DNA of 64,000 nucleotides from Sphingobacterium sp. SGR-19 (GTDB lineage: Bacteria; Bacteroidota; Bacteroidia; Sphingobacteriales; Sphingobacteriaceae). The position numbers and the translations under genes were made by a program. Shown in pieces: positions 16,275 through 26,392 of the stretch; position 1 is the first letter of the stretch, and the number at the start of each line of letters is the position of its first letter. The DNA is taken from NCBI RefSeq assembly GCF_011043555.1, contig NZ_JAAKGS010000008.1:62001-126000 (forward strand). The letters are read 5' to 3'. The notes beneath the pieces were generated by a model, which was given only the letters and a program-made list of their open reading frames with translations, was not told the DNA's origin and did no database searches.

Positions 16275-17762
16275 ATGAAGGTTTTCATTATTGCCATTTA
16301 CTGTACGATTTTTTGGAGCTTTACTTCGGTCACTGTTGTCCTATTAGGATGTGCTCCAAACTCCTTACCGTCGAAGGTAGAAAGAGAACGGGAAACGAAA
16401 GATCCGAAAGTAATAGCCAGACGGAATTTACATCGTTCTATCGATTTAATCGATGTCACAATAAGGCATTATTTTGACCCCGAAACTTTCGAAATGCGGC
16501 GCTTTTATAACCCCTTTACCAAAGTTAAATCTGACGAACGTGCTTCTGTTTGGATGTATACCGCCGGAATTGAAGCTGTCAATGCGGTGCTATCAGCGCT
16601 TAAGCATGCTCAGCACGTCGATGGGAGTACTATGTATAATGATCAATACGATCGTTACGTGACATTGTTGGATAATCTGTATGCGAATGCAGACTATTAT
16701 CTAGGCACTTTTGAGCTTGTTTCCTATACACAGACGAAAGAATGGTCTGTGTATGCTGTTGATCGTGTCAATCAGAAAGGGCAAGCAAACGTTTCCGGTA
16801 TACTGAATGTATATGACGATCAGATGTGGTTGATCCGTGAATTATTGGATTCCTATAAACTAACGGGTAAAAATGAGTATTTGAGAAAAGCAGAGTATTT
16901 AACGGCATATGTGTTAGATGGGTGGGATGTGACTCGCGATAACAATGGGAAAGAAAATGGTGGAATCCCTTGGGGACCTGGCTATACCACGAAGCATGCC
17001 TGTAGTAACGGGCCACTTATTAGCCCGTTAGTTTGGTTACATGAAATTTACAAAGACCAGTCTGATAAAATAGAACATCGTTATATCGATAACGACGGCA
17101 AGACCCGTCGAAGTGAACAACGCGAAAAACGACAATACTATCTTGATTACGCACGATCTATTTACGAATGGCAGAAAAGAAACCTCCTGAATGCAGATGG
17201 TGTGTACACGGATATGATGGGCGGTTGCGTGCCAAATTGTGATATACGTTACCAAGAGGTGGACGGTATGCGATACCGCGCAAACACACCATTGACGCAA
17301 GCCGTAGGAAAAGCGTATACCTATAACAGCGGAACGATGTTGTCTGGTGCTGTGGACCTTTACCGCGTAACGGGAGAAGAAAAGTATGCAATCGATGGTC
17401 GCGAGCTTGCCAAAAATAGTTTCCAGCAATTCGCTTCCCTAGGAAAGGAGGTTCCACAGTATTACAGCTTTGAAACTACCGGTTTTAACAATTGGTTTAA
17501 TGGTATCCTCATGCGCAGTTACGAAGAAGCGAGTCTGCTTGATACGCAAATAGGAGATTATCTAACGGCCTTCCAGCAGAATCTTGATTATGGTTTTGAA
17601 CGATTTCATCAAGATGGTTTCCTTCCGACAAACTTATTGAAAGGATGGGACAAAGAAAAGGAGAAGCAGGGCGTAGAAGGGATGTTCATGTTTACATTTG
17701 CCGCACAGTACGCTATTTTGGGAAAGCATTGGTTGCTGTCTGATTTGGCAGCACACAATTAA
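16275..17762 (+). CDS. GH76 family lipoprotein, probable endo-alpha-1,6-mannanase
   Basis: GH76 enzymes cut the alpha-1,6-mannan backbone of fungal and related mannans. This 495-residue protein has a lipobox (VLLGC, C26), so it is probably on the outer membrane. It has the paired catalytic aspartates D181-D182 in LNVYDDQMWL and the (alpha/alpha)6-type repeat pattern, including NGGIPWGPG, KHACSNGPLISPLVWLHEIY, YTYNSGTMLSGAVDLYRVTGE and TGFNNWFNGILMRSYEEAS. It opens the + strand operon of PUL1 and is followed 49 nt later by susC. As a surface enzyme it would make the first cuts before SusCD import. Confidence 0.85.
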   Translation: MKVFIIAIYCTIFWSFTSVTVVLLGCAPNSLPSKVERERETKDPKVIARRNLHRSIDLIDVTIRHYFDPETFEMRRFYNPFTKVKSDERASVWMYTAGIEAVNAVLSALKHAQHVDGSTMYNDQYDRYVTLLDNLYANADYYLGTFELVSYTQTKEWSVYAVDRVNQKGQANVSGILNVYDDQMWLIRELLDSYKLTGKNEYLRKAEYLTAYVLDGWDVTRDNNGKENGGIPWGPGYTTKHACSNGPLISPLVWLHEIYKDQSDKIEHRYIDNDGKTRRSEQREKRQYYLDYARSIYEWQKRNLLNADGVYTDMMGGCVPNCDIRYQEVDGMRYRANTPLTQAVGKAYTYNSGTMLSGAVDLYRVTGEEKYAIDGRELAKNSFQQFASLGKEVPQYYSFETTGFNNWFNGILMRSYEEASLLDTQIGDYLTAFQQNLDYGFERFHQDGFLPTNLLKGWDKEKEKQGVEGMFMFTFAAQYAILGKHWLLSDLAAHN

Positions 17763-17811
17763 AAAAAGTATTTCACTAATTATCATTTTTCCACGTATAA
17801 ACTAAACCAGC

Positions 17812-20800
17812 ATGAATTTAAACTTTGAAAAACGAAAACCCTTACAAGGAATGACCATCTTATTGGCATTCTTGCTGCTACCAGGGTGGCTATGGGCGCA
17901 AAGTCAAGTTTCGGGGGTTGTGACGAATTCTACCGGACAGCCGCTTATAGGTGTATCCGTACTCGTCAAAGGTTCATCCCCTCAGGTTGCCACGAGCACC
18001 GATGCAGAAGGGCGATATGCTCTTCAGGTACCGGATGGGGCAGTACTCCGATATACCTTTGTAGGTTATCGGATGTTAGAACAAGAAGTGAGCAACCGCA
18101 GTCAGATTGATGTACAGTTGGAAGCAGACGATTCGACACTGGATGAGGTGGTGGTCGTAGGTTACGGTACGCAAAAGAAGGTAACTTTAACGGGAGCCGT
18201 ATCGGGTGTAAAAGGCGCGGAAATGCGCGCTACCAAAAATGAGAATCCTCAGAACATGTTGACCGGCCGTATTGCCGGTGTGCGCGTTTGGCAGAGAAGT
18301 GCCGAACCCGGAAACTATTCCGCAAATTTTGATATCCGGGGCATGGGGGCACCATTGGTCATTATCGACGGCGTGCCACGTTCTATCGAAGACTTTCAGC
18401 GGTTGAATCCAAACGATATCGAGGACATTTCGGTATTAAAAGATGCCTCGGCCTCTATTTACGGCGTTCGCTCTGCAAACGGTGTTATGCTGGTCACAAC
18501 CCGTAAAGGTCGAGAGGGCGCTGTATCCGTAGGATACAATGGCTCTTTTACCTTTCAAAAACCATCCAACATGCCTTTTTTGGCGGACGCCTTTGACGCC
18601 ATGACGTTGTACAATGAAAAATCGATGAACAATATAAATGGGGGAAGTATAATCTATACCGAAGAGGATTTTGAAGCCTTTCGTAACGGAAGCAGACGTT
18701 CTTCCGACTGGACTTCATTGATTTTTTCGGATGTATCTCCGCAAACTTCGCATGACCTGAGTGTTTCCGGCGGAAGTGCGAAAACCCAATATTATATCGG
18801 TGCAGGATATGCTTCTCAGGAAGGTTTCTTCAAAACAGGTGACCTGAATTATAATAAAGTGAACCTACGATCGAACATCACAACGGAGATTATCGATGGA
18901 TTAAAATTTGATATTAATTTAGCTGGAATGGCTGATCAGCAGAACAACCCGTACTCCAGTTCGGTAGATATCATCCGGAACTATTGGCGGCAAGGTATGT
19001 TGTTTCCGGCCTACGCTGATCCCGAAGGGACTATGTTGAATTACGAAGGACTGGACTTGGAACAAAACACTGTGGCGATGATAGACTCGGATATTTCGGG
19101 TTACCGTAAATATAAAAAGAAAACATTCCAATCTTCTGCGTCACTAAACTACGATTTCGGAACGCTGTCGGAATCATTACAGGGATTCACGGCGAAAGCG
19201 TTGATATCGTATGACTATCGCACGGATAACAACAGTATTTTCCGAAAGGAATATGTCCAATATGCTTTTGACCCGATAACCGATAGTTACCTTCAAAAAA
19301 ACTACGAATTGAGTAGCCCGAATCGTCTGCGGCGCGAATTCTATGAAAAGCAACAGATATTAAGTCAAGTTACCCTAAATTACAATCGGTTATTTGCGGA
19401 AAGACATCAAGTTGGCGTCGTATTGGGCTGGGAAACCCAAAAGAATGATGGAGATAATTTTTATGCATTGAAGAATTTGGCTTTTCCCTCCGATAAGTTG
19501 TTTTTGGGAATGGAAGATGGCAGGATGACCGGTATGTCGGATGGACTGACCGACTATTACGAGGAAGCCAAACAAGCGGCACTCGGACGGGTGAATTACG
19601 ATTACAAAGGACGCTATATCGCCGAATTTCAGTTTCGCTACGACGGATCTTCGCGTTTTATTAAAGGAAATCAGTGGGGATTCTTCCCTTCGGGATCGGC
19701 CGCTTGGCGTATATCGGAGGAACCTTTTTTCAAGGCAATCGAAGCGCTGAATTTTGTGGACCAATTCAAGGTGCGTGCGAGTTACGGTATTTTAGGTAAT
19801 GATTTAGACGTTAATAATAACTGGGATTTTGGTTGGATTGGCGGATATGAATATCCCGCTACAAGCGACAATGCGGAAAATGGTTATTATAATCACTACG
19901 TGCCGGGCTACGTGTTTGGTGATCAATTTATAACAGCGATTAATCGTAAGGCGACGGCTAATCCGTATATAACGTGGTTTGAGTCAAAGACTTTCAATAT
20001 AGGCGTAGACATGGATGCTTGGAATGGTAAGTTCGGATTTACACTGGATTATTTCGACCGTCGACGCAGTGGACTTTTTCAGCGTCGTACGTCAACCTTT
20101 CCGACTGTGATTGGTGGTATACCACCCCTAGAGAATGTGGACAGCGATCAGCATATCGGTTTGGAACTTGAGCTTCGTCACCGCAACCAGATTGGTGATT
20201 TTGGTTACAGTATCAAGACGATAGCTACGGTTACACGAAACAAATATCTTACTGCTGTAGATAAAGGACCATGGAAAAATTCGTATGATCGCTGGCGGAA
20301 TGACAACATGAACAACCGCTATCAGGGCATTCAATTTGGTTATGAGTCGGATGGACGTTTTATGGATTGGAATGATATCCGGACGTATCCGATTTTTACC
20401 GAACGTGATATGTTGCCGGGCGATTATAAATACATTGATTGGAATGGTGATGGAGAAATCAGTGGCTTGGATGAACATCCCTTCGCGTTTGACCAAACAC
20501 CTTGGGTAAACTTTAGCGCGAATTTGCAAGCTACCTATAAGAATATAGATCTGTCAATGTTGTTCCAAGGGTCTGCACTCGGTTCGATGGAGTATAAAGA
20601 ACCTTTATATGCTATTTGGGGAACCAATGGTGGTGGTACGTTGACGCAGTACCTAGATCGCTGGCATCCGGTCGATCCGACAGCTGATCCATATGACCCC
20701 AGTATCGAATGGGTGCAAGGCTACTACGCTTTTACAGGACGTTATCCTAGAGGGAATTCGGAGTTCAACCGGGTAAGTACGAACTATTTGCGGTTGAAGA

Positions 20801-20994
20801 GTTTGGAACTTGGCTACACCTTGCCAACTTTCGCCAAACAACCGAATATGCGTTTACGCTTCTTTGCCAACGCATATAATCTGTTCACCATCACTGCAGT
20901 GAAATTTGTAGATCCCGAACACCCAGATGATGATCTTGGACGGATGTACCCCTTAAATAAAACCTATACCATGGGCGTTTCCATGACTTTCTAA
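17812..20994 (+). CDS. SusC/RagA-type TonB-dependent outer-membrane transporter (PUL1)
   Basis: A 1060-residue TonB-dependent barrel that imports oligosaccharides with its SusD lid. A signal peptide ends near residue 30 (LWAQ). A carboxypeptidase-regulatory-like domain follows (SGVVTNSTGQPLIGVSVLVKG, about 33-110), then the plug with VVVVGYGTQKKVTLTGAVSGV, VIIDGVPRS, LKDASASIYGVRSANGVMLVTTRKG, and a long 22-strand barrel ending in an aromatic residue (VSMTF). There is no STN domain, so it is a pure transporter rather than an ECF-signalling one. susD follows after 18 nt. Confidence 0.95.
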   Translation: MNLNFEKRKPLQGMTILLAFLLLPGWLWAQSQVSGVVTNSTGQPLIGVSVLVKGSSPQVATSTDAEGRYALQVPDGAVLRYTFVGYRMLEQEVSNRSQIDVQLEADDSTLDEVVVVGYGTQKKVTLTGAVSGVKGAEMRATKNENPQNMLTGRIAGVRVWQRSAEPGNYSANFDIRGMGAPLVIIDGVPRSIEDFQRLNPNDIEDISVLKDASASIYGVRSANGVMLVTTRKGREGAVSVGYNGSFTFQKPSNMPFLADAFDAMTLYNEKSMNNINGGSIIYTEEDFEAFRNGSRRSSDWTSLIFSDVSPQTSHDLSVSGGSAKTQYYIGAGYASQEGFFKTGDLNYNKVNLRSNITTEIIDGLKFDINLAGMADQQNNPYSSSVDIIRNYWRQGMLFPAYADPEGTMLNYEGLDLEQNTVAMIDSDISGYRKYKKKTFQSSASLNYDFGTLSESLQGFTAKALISYDYRTDNNSIFRKEYVQYAFDPITDSYLQKNYELSSPNRLRREFYEKQQILSQVTLNYNRLFAERHQVGVVLGWETQKNDGDNFYALKNLAFPSDKLFLGMEDGRMTGMSDGLTDYYEEAKQAALGRVNYDYKGRYIAEFQFRYDGSSRFIKGNQWGFFPSGSAAWRISEEPFFKAIEALNFVDQFKVRASYGILGNDLDVNNNWDFGWIGGYEYPATSDNAENGYYNHYVPGYVFGDQFITAINRKATANPYITWFESKTFNIGVDMDAWNGKFGFTLDYFDRRRSGLFQRRTSTFPTVIGGIPPLENVDSDQHIGLELELRHRNQIGDFGYSIKTIATVTRNKYLTAVDKGPWKNSYDRWRNDNMNNRYQGIQFGYESDGRFMDWNDIRTYPIFTERDMLPGDYKYIDWNGDGEISGLDEHPFAFDQTPWVNFSANLQATYKNIDLSMLFQGSALGSMEYKEPLYAIWGTNGGGTLTQYLDRWHPVDPTADPYDPSIEWVQGYYAFTGRYPRGNSEFNRVSTNYLRLKSLELGYTLPTFAKQPNMRLRFFANAYNLFTITAVKFVDPEHPDDDLGRMYPLNKTYTMGVSMTF

Positions 20995-21012
20995 CGCTTA
21001 ATAGAGGAAAAA

Positions 21013-23085
21013 ATGAATACAAGAAGATTTTTATCGATATGGGCAATAACCGGATTGGTTTGTATATGTCTGAACGCATGTGTAGATCTAGACATCACGC
21101 CCAAAAATGTCGTTGCAGACGACGATGTGCTTAGTACGGAGGCAGGTATTAATATCTATATGGCCCGAATGTATAGTCTGATGCCTTTCGAAGATTTTAA
21201 ATATACAGCACAATGGGGTTTTGAAAATAATGGCTGGTTGAACTCTACGGGTATAGAGGGCACAGGCGAAGCGGTCAATAGGGAGGGCCTTTCTGCTGCT
21301 TTTACCAGCGAACGTACGGCTTATTGGAATAAAGCTTTCGAACTGATCCGGGAGGCGAACTATTTGATCGAGTACCTGCCGAACTATCAAGAGAATTTCA
21401 GCGAGGAACTGTACAATCATTATCTCGGAGAAGCCTATTATGTCCGTGCCATGGCTTTTTATACGATGGCGAAACGTTTTGGAGGGATTCCTTTAGTAAC
21501 GAAAGTTATTCCATACCCTGCTAGTTCTGAGGAGATGGAAGTGCCACGGGCTAGCGAGGAAGAAACCTGGGATCAGATTCTGGAAGATTTTGATCAAGCT
21601 ATTTCTTTGATGATGACACAATCACCAATGGAAGGGTATTCCAATAAATATGTTGCCTTGGCCTTCAAAGCGGAAGCTATGCTCTATGCGGGTAGCGTTG
21701 CAAAGTATAATCAAGAGGTATCGGGCCGTTTGACCGGATTAGGGCGTAAAACAGGTGTTCGGGTGATTGGTTTTGATGCTACGACCTGGCAATCGGCGTC
21801 TATCCGCTATTTTACGGAATCTTACAAGGCAGCAAGAGAAGTGATGCAAGATGGAGGGTATTCGCTTTATAAAAAGCGTTGGGCGGCAGACGATCCGGAA
21901 GCACAATACCAAAATATGGTCGATATGTTTTCCGACTTGAGTAGTCCCGAAAACATCTATGTGAAACAATATATATATCCCACAACCACGCATGCGTTTG
22001 ATGCGTATAATCTTCCCTTCACGTTTCGGGCTCCGCTATCAAGTGGTACCTGCCCTACACTGGACTTTATCGAGCTCTTCGATGGTTTTGATCGTTATCC
22101 GGATGGCAGTATCCGCGTGACGGATGGTACACATAATGCGACAGGTGACTACTTGATGTTTGATAGCCCGCTTGATTTTTTTAAAGACGCGGAGCCTCGT
22201 TTGCGTGCCTATGTGATCTTTCCGTTCGATGAGTTCCGAAATAAACAAATTGAAGTGCGAGGAGGTGTTTATACCGGGGATGCGCCGATCAAACCGTTCT
22301 TTTCGAGTTATGGCTATAACACAGCGGACACCCGTTACCAAAACCTCTCGATCTATAACGGTTCGTCTAAGACGCTGTACCTAAGTCCGCGTGAAGGCGG
22401 AAGCCAAGAGGTGGTCGAATATAACGGAAGGCAAATGCGAGCGGCAGGCGAAGAAGGGCCTTTCTATGATAACGGGGAAGCAACGGTGACGGGGCTCTAT
22501 CTGCGTAAATGGCTGAATACCGACCCAAATGCAGAGGGAGGAGAAGGGAAATCTGCTCAACCATTTGTGCTCATGCGTTATGCGGATGTGCTGTTGAATG
22601 CTGCGGAATCAGCAGTGGAGCTGGAACTGGCTGGCGCAAATTCACCTGATGGCAGCAACCTTATGCAAACAGCGACGGATGCGGTAAATGAAATTCGTGA
22701 AAGAGCTGGTGCTGTATTGTTGCAGGGAACGCTTACGAGCGATATCAACGGACGCAATATTGTGCGTAAGGAGCGGCGGAAGGAACTGGCCTTTGAACAT
22801 AAATCGAAATGGGATATACGGCGTTGGCGCGTGGCCCACTATGAAGGAAGGGATGGCTTCTGGGGAGAAACGCGTGATAAAAACAAATTCAGCAATAATG
22901 AAAACTATCGTTTCCGCGGTCTTTATCCATTCTTTTCGACAAAAACAGGTAAATATTTCTTTGACGCCCGCTTCCAGTGGGTCGCATCAAAAACTTATGC
23001 ATACACACCGTTGAATTATTATTTTGAAATCCCGGGAGGGGAAGTGGCCAAAAGTCATGTTATAGACCAACAACCGAATAGATAA
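21013..23085 (+). CDS. SusD/RagB-type glycan-binding lipoprotein (PUL1)
   Basis: A 690-residue surface lipoprotein (lipobox LNAC) that caps the SusC barrel and binds the glycan. SusD features are the TPR-like helical start (LGEAYYVRAMAFYTMAKRFGGIPLVTKVI, EEETWDQILEDFDQAISLM), a central variable region, and the C-terminal block FVLMRYADVLLNAAESAVEL, AVNEIRERAG, RNIVRKERRKELAFEHKSKWDIRRWR. At 690 residues it is longer than most SusD proteins (about 500-600). It is in the same operon as susC, 18 nt downstream. Confidence 0.93.
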   Translation: MNTRRFLSIWAITGLVCICLNACVDLDITPKNVVADDDVLSTEAGINIYMARMYSLMPFEDFKYTAQWGFENNGWLNSTGIEGTGEAVNREGLSAAFTSERTAYWNKAFELIREANYLIEYLPNYQENFSEELYNHYLGEAYYVRAMAFYTMAKRFGGIPLVTKVIPYPASSEEMEVPRASEEETWDQILEDFDQAISLMMTQSPMEGYSNKYVALAFKAEAMLYAGSVAKYNQEVSGRLTGLGRKTGVRVIGFDATTWQSASIRYFTESYKAAREVMQDGGYSLYKKRWAADDPEAQYQNMVDMFSDLSSPENIYVKQYIYPTTTHAFDAYNLPFTFRAPLSSGTCPTLDFIELFDGFDRYPDGSIRVTDGTHNATGDYLMFDSPLDFFKDAEPRLRAYVIFPFDEFRNKQIEVRGGVYTGDAPIKPFFSSYGYNTADTRYQNLSIYNGSSKTLYLSPREGGSQEVVEYNGRQMRAAGEEGPFYDNGEATVTGLYLRKWLNTDPNAEGGEGKSAQPFVLMRYADVLLNAAESAVELELAGANSPDGSNLMQTATDAVNEIRERAGAVLLQGTLTSDINGRNIVRKERRKELAFEHKSKWDIRRWRVAHYEGRDGFWGETRDKNKFSNNENYRFRGLYPFFSTKTGKYFFDARFQWVASKTYAYTPLNYYFEIPGGEVAKSHVIDQQPNR

Positions 23086-23117
23086 GGATTTAGAATTGAA
23101 AGATATGAAACCATCAT

Positions 23118-23151
23118 GATTTATTCAATCACACAGGGGAATGAATAAATC
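23118..23151 (+). repeat. Intercistronic hairpin after susD
   Basis: A perfect 10-bp stem (GATTTATTCA at 23118-23127, TGAATAAATC at 23142-23151) with a 14-nt loop; a further ATCA/TGAT pairing extends it past one bulged base. There is no T-tract, so it is more likely an mRNA-stabilising or processing structure protecting the susCD message than a terminator. Confidence 0.55.
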
Positions 23152-23243
23152 TGATAGCTTCATCACATTTGAAAGACAAACCGAGTGTAACGAGCTCATT
23201 TATACAATTGAAATTCAACACTCATAAATATAATTATATACAG

Positions 23244-24059
23244 ATGAAAAAGATAATACAGAGTGGGCTATTATGCTTCGTTTGGCTAATCAGCTCATGT
23301 AGCCTATTTGAAACGGATAATTTCGAAGCACCAGACGTTACGCTGGAAGGGCAGGTTGTCGATGTATTGACCGGAAATCCGGTGCTTACCGATCAGGGGT
23401 CGGAAGGTATTCGCGTCCGCTTGACGGAATTGAGCTGGGGAGAGAATGTAGAACATAACCCAGATTTTTACTGCATGCCTGATGGAAGCTTCCGAAATAC
23501 AAAACTTTTTAAAGGTAACTACCATATCACCGTGGATGGTCCTTTTATACCTTTATTGCGCAGAGATGCTAATGGTGGGGAACTGGCTGATGAAAGTCTG
23601 GTCATGGATTTAGAGAATAGCCATCAGGTTAAATTTGAGGTGCAACCCTTTTTGCAGGTAGAATGGGTAGGCGAGCCTACGGTCAATGAGGGTAAAATCA
23701 CCGCCCAGGTGAAAGTCTCTCGCGCCGTAAGTCCAGAAGATTTCAGAACAAAAGTGGAACCCATGGGGAATTATAGTGATGATTTTCTAAACATGACTGA
23801 TATTCAATTTTTCGTAAGCTATTCCTCCAGCGTAGGTTACCGCGCCCGCGACGAGCGTTGGTCGAGTCGCCTGGATTACGCAGGTAACTCATTTGATACC
23901 TTATTTGGTGAAACCATTACATTGGAATCGAATGGTACCATTCCTTCGGGCCGAACGGTGTTTATCCGAGCTGCGGCTAGGATAAATTACGATACACCCA
24001 CCGGTAGTGGAACAAAACGTTGGAACTATAGTGAAATCAAAGAAGTATTGGTCAACTGA
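23244..24059 (+). CDS. DUF3823-type surface lipoprotein
   Basis: A 271-residue lipoprotein (MKKIIQSGLLCFVWLISSC, lipobox ISSC). The first half (VTLEGQVVDVLTGNPVLTDQGSEGIRVRLTELSW ... FKGNYHITVDGPF) is a carboxypeptidase-regulatory-like beta sandwich. The second half (FLQVEWVGEPTVNEGKITAQVKVSR ...) is another beta domain, and together they are typical of DUF3823 proteins found after SusCD pairs. Such proteins are thought to be accessory surface glycan-binding proteins. I chose the ATG at 23244 because a longer frame from 23169 would put about 25 residues before the lipoprotein signal. Confidence 0.78.
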   Translation: MKKIIQSGLLCFVWLISSCSLFETDNFEAPDVTLEGQVVDVLTGNPVLTDQGSEGIRVRLTELSWGENVEHNPDFYCMPDGSFRNTKLFKGNYHITVDGPFIPLLRRDANGGELADESLVMDLENSHQVKFEVQPFLQVEWVGEPTVNEGKITAQVKVSRAVSPEDFRTKVEPMGNYSDDFLNMTDIQFFVSYSSSVGYRARDERWSSRLDYAGNSFDTLFGETITLESNGTIPSGRTVFIRAAARINYDTPTGSGTKRWNYSEIKEVLVN

Positions 24060-24082
24060 TGAACAGATTGGTGAATTAAAGG

Positions 24083-26272
24083 ATGATTATGGTAAATTGG
24101 AGAATATTAACAGGGGTTGGATGCTTGCTGGGAATTAGCAGCCCGCTCGTCGCCCAAAAAACGACAGGTGAAGTCAAAACAACTTTCCAGACCTCCCGAG
24201 AGTGGCGTCCGACAATTGATAACCGTGCGGACGCGGTGATGATATACGGCGTAGGTGGAAATCCTTCGGATAGACATAGGAGGGTACCGTTTAACGAGCG
24301 GGTGAAATCCTGGAAAGACAGAGGTTATACGATTCATTTCATGACCGGGATTGCCTGGGGTGAATATCAGGATTATTTCACAGGGCAATGGGATGGCGAG
24401 TGGCATCTCGATGAAGGGCAGGTTACCCGGCAGCAGGATACCATATGGCATGGCCATATGGTTCCTTATATTGTACCGACGGATAACTTCCTGGCGTATT
24501 TGAAGGAAAAGCATGTGAAGCCTGTCATCGATGCGGGAATCGACGCTATATTTATGGAAGAACCGGAATTCTGGGCTCGAGCAGGATACAGTGAGTCGTT
24601 TAAAAGGGAATGGAAGAAATATTATGGTTTTGATTGGCGTCCACAGCACGAATCTCCGGAGAATACCTATCTCTCCAATAAACTCAAATATCATCTTTAT
24701 TATAAGGCTCTAAACGAGGTGTTTACCTTTGCCAAGGAGTACGGCAAATCCAAAGGGATGGATGTGAAATGTTACGTTCCCACACATTCACTCGTCAATT
24801 ATGCCCAATGGATGATCGTTTCTCCCGAGGCTAGCTTGGCATCCTTGCCCGTAGTAGATGGCTATATCGCACAAGTGTGGACAGGTACCTCAAGAGAACC
24901 CAACCACTTTAATGGAAAAGAAAAGGAACGGGTGTTCGAAACGGCCTATTTGGAATATGGATCCATGGAATCGATGACGGCGCCTACAGGCAGGAAGATG
25001 TTCTTTCTGACCGATCCTATTGAAGACCGTGCCAAAGACTGGGTCGATTATAAAACGAATTATCAAGCGACATTTGTCGCGCAGCTGCTCTATCCAAACA
25101 TCGCCCACTATGAGGTTATGCCTTGGCCGGAGCGAATTTACGAAGGGTTGTACCGGACCAATCCGAACAGTGATCAAAAGGAACGTATCCCACGACATTA
25201 TTCCACGCAGATGCAGGTTATGATTAATTCCTTGAACCAGATGCCACGAAGTGAAAATAAATTGTCGGGAAGTGAGGGGATCTCGGTATTGATGGCCAAT
25301 TCGTTGATGTTTCAACGCTTCCCGACACATGAGGGGTACGATGATCCGCAGTTGGCAAACTTTTATGGTCTTGCACTTCCTTTTCTAAAACGCGGTGTAC
25401 CGGTCAAGACCGTGCATATCGAGAATCTGGGCTATAAAGAAGCTTTGGCGGATACCAAAGTGTTGCTCATGACCTATGCCAATATGAAACCACTTGACCC
25501 GATCGCCCATAAGCAATTGGCCGAGTGGGTCAAGTCTGGCGGACAATTGGTTTACAGTGGAACGGACAGGGACCCATTCCAGACGGTACAGGAATGGTGG
25601 AATACGAAAGGTAATGCGTATGCGGCTCCGGCAGATCATCTTTTTGAAAAAATGGGTATTCCGCTAGGAGCAGACGACGGCATCTACACCTATGGTAAAG
25701 GATCCGTACAGATTATCCGGGTGGATCCAATAGATTATACGCTTAAAACAGACAACAGCCAGCAGCTCATCAAGGCCGTACAAGAGCGATACCGAGCTGC
25801 TCAGGGTGGCCCGTTGGCCTTCAAAAACAACTTTTACCTCCAACGAGGACCATTTGAATTGGTGGCCGTGTTGGATGAAAGTGTCAACGAAAAAAACTAC
25901 ACGATCCGTGGTACCTTGATCGATCTGTTTGATCCGAAACTTCCGGTCTACAACACACGATCTATTGCACCCGGTGAGCAGGGTTATTTCTTAAACGTGG
26001 ATTTGATCCCCGACAAACAAAAACCACAAGTTTTAGCTGCAGCTAGTCGTGTTTACAATGAAAAAATCACGGCGTCCAGTTATACGTACGTGGCCAAAAG
26101 CCCGATAGAAACCACCAATGCCTCTAGGATACTTCTTCCCAAGCCGCCGACAAGCGTAAAAGTCCAAGGAAAAGAGGTATTCGATGCACGAAATTGGCAT
26201 GAGGGGTCAAAGACCTATCTGTTGGGGTTTGAAAATGACCCGGACGGTGTCGAGGTAACATTTATATGGTAG
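24083..26272 (+). CDS. Putative TIM-barrel glycoside hydrolase with a C-terminal trimerisation-like domain, family unassigned
   Basis: A 729-residue exported protein (signal to about 25, PLVAQ). The N-terminal half looks like a (beta/alpha)8 barrel: AVMIYGVGG, GYTIHFMTGIAWGEY, VKPVIDAGIDAIFMEEPEFWARAGYS, with E159-E160 as candidate acid/base on strand 4. Later come KCYVPTHS and a likely second acidic residue further on. The C-terminal part (LADTKVLLMTYANMKPLDPIAHKQLAEWVKSGGQLVYSG) resembles the GATase-like trimerisation domain of GH42-type enzymes, followed by a beta domain. I recognise related hypothetical proteins near mannan loci but cannot assign a CAZy family. It lies between the DUF3823 gene and GH92, so it probably acts on the same glycan. 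Confidence 0.6.
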   Translation: MIMVNWRILTGVGCLLGISSPLVAQKTTGEVKTTFQTSREWRPTIDNRADAVMIYGVGGNPSDRHRRVPFNERVKSWKDRGYTIHFMTGIAWGEYQDYFTGQWDGEWHLDEGQVTRQQDTIWHGHMVPYIVPTDNFLAYLKEKHVKPVIDAGIDAIFMEEPEFWARAGYSESFKREWKKYYGFDWRPQHESPENTYLSNKLKYHLYYKALNEVFTFAKEYGKSKGMDVKCYVPTHSLVNYAQWMIVSPEASLASLPVVDGYIAQVWTGTSREPNHFNGKEKERVFETAYLEYGSMESMTAPTGRKMFFLTDPIEDRAKDWVDYKTNYQATFVAQLLYPNIAHYEVMPWPERIYEGLYRTNPNSDQKERIPRHYSTQMQVMINSLNQMPRSENKLSGSEGISVLMANSLMFQRFPTHEGYDDPQLANFYGLALPFLKRGVPVKTVHIENLGYKEALADTKVLLMTYANMKPLDPIAHKQLAEWVKSGGQLVYSGTDRDPFQTVQEWWNTKGNAYAAPADHLFEKMGIPLGADDGIYTYGKGSVQIIRVDPIDYTLKTDNSQQLIKAVQERYRAAQGGPLAFKNNFYLQRGPFELVAVLDESVNEKNYTIRGTLIDLFDPKLPVYNTRSIAPGEQGYFLNVDLIPDKQKPQVLAAASRVYNEKITASSYTYVAKSPIETTNASRILLPKPPTSVKVQGKEVFDARNWHEGSKTYLLGFENDPDGVEVTFIW

Positions 26273-26392
26273 AAATTAAATAAATAATCATTAAATAACA
26301 TTCATGAAATGTCCACGACTATCAACCATAAACATTGATGAATTTATGCTGGATATTCCATATGGACATAAAAAAATAAAATACAAACACAT

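Noticed and set aside
26304..26369. Inverted ATGTCCA/TGGACAT and palindrome TCCATATGGA in the gap before GH92
   Set aside because: Short arms and a 47-nt spacer; no promoter element or T-tract nearby, so no function is claimed.
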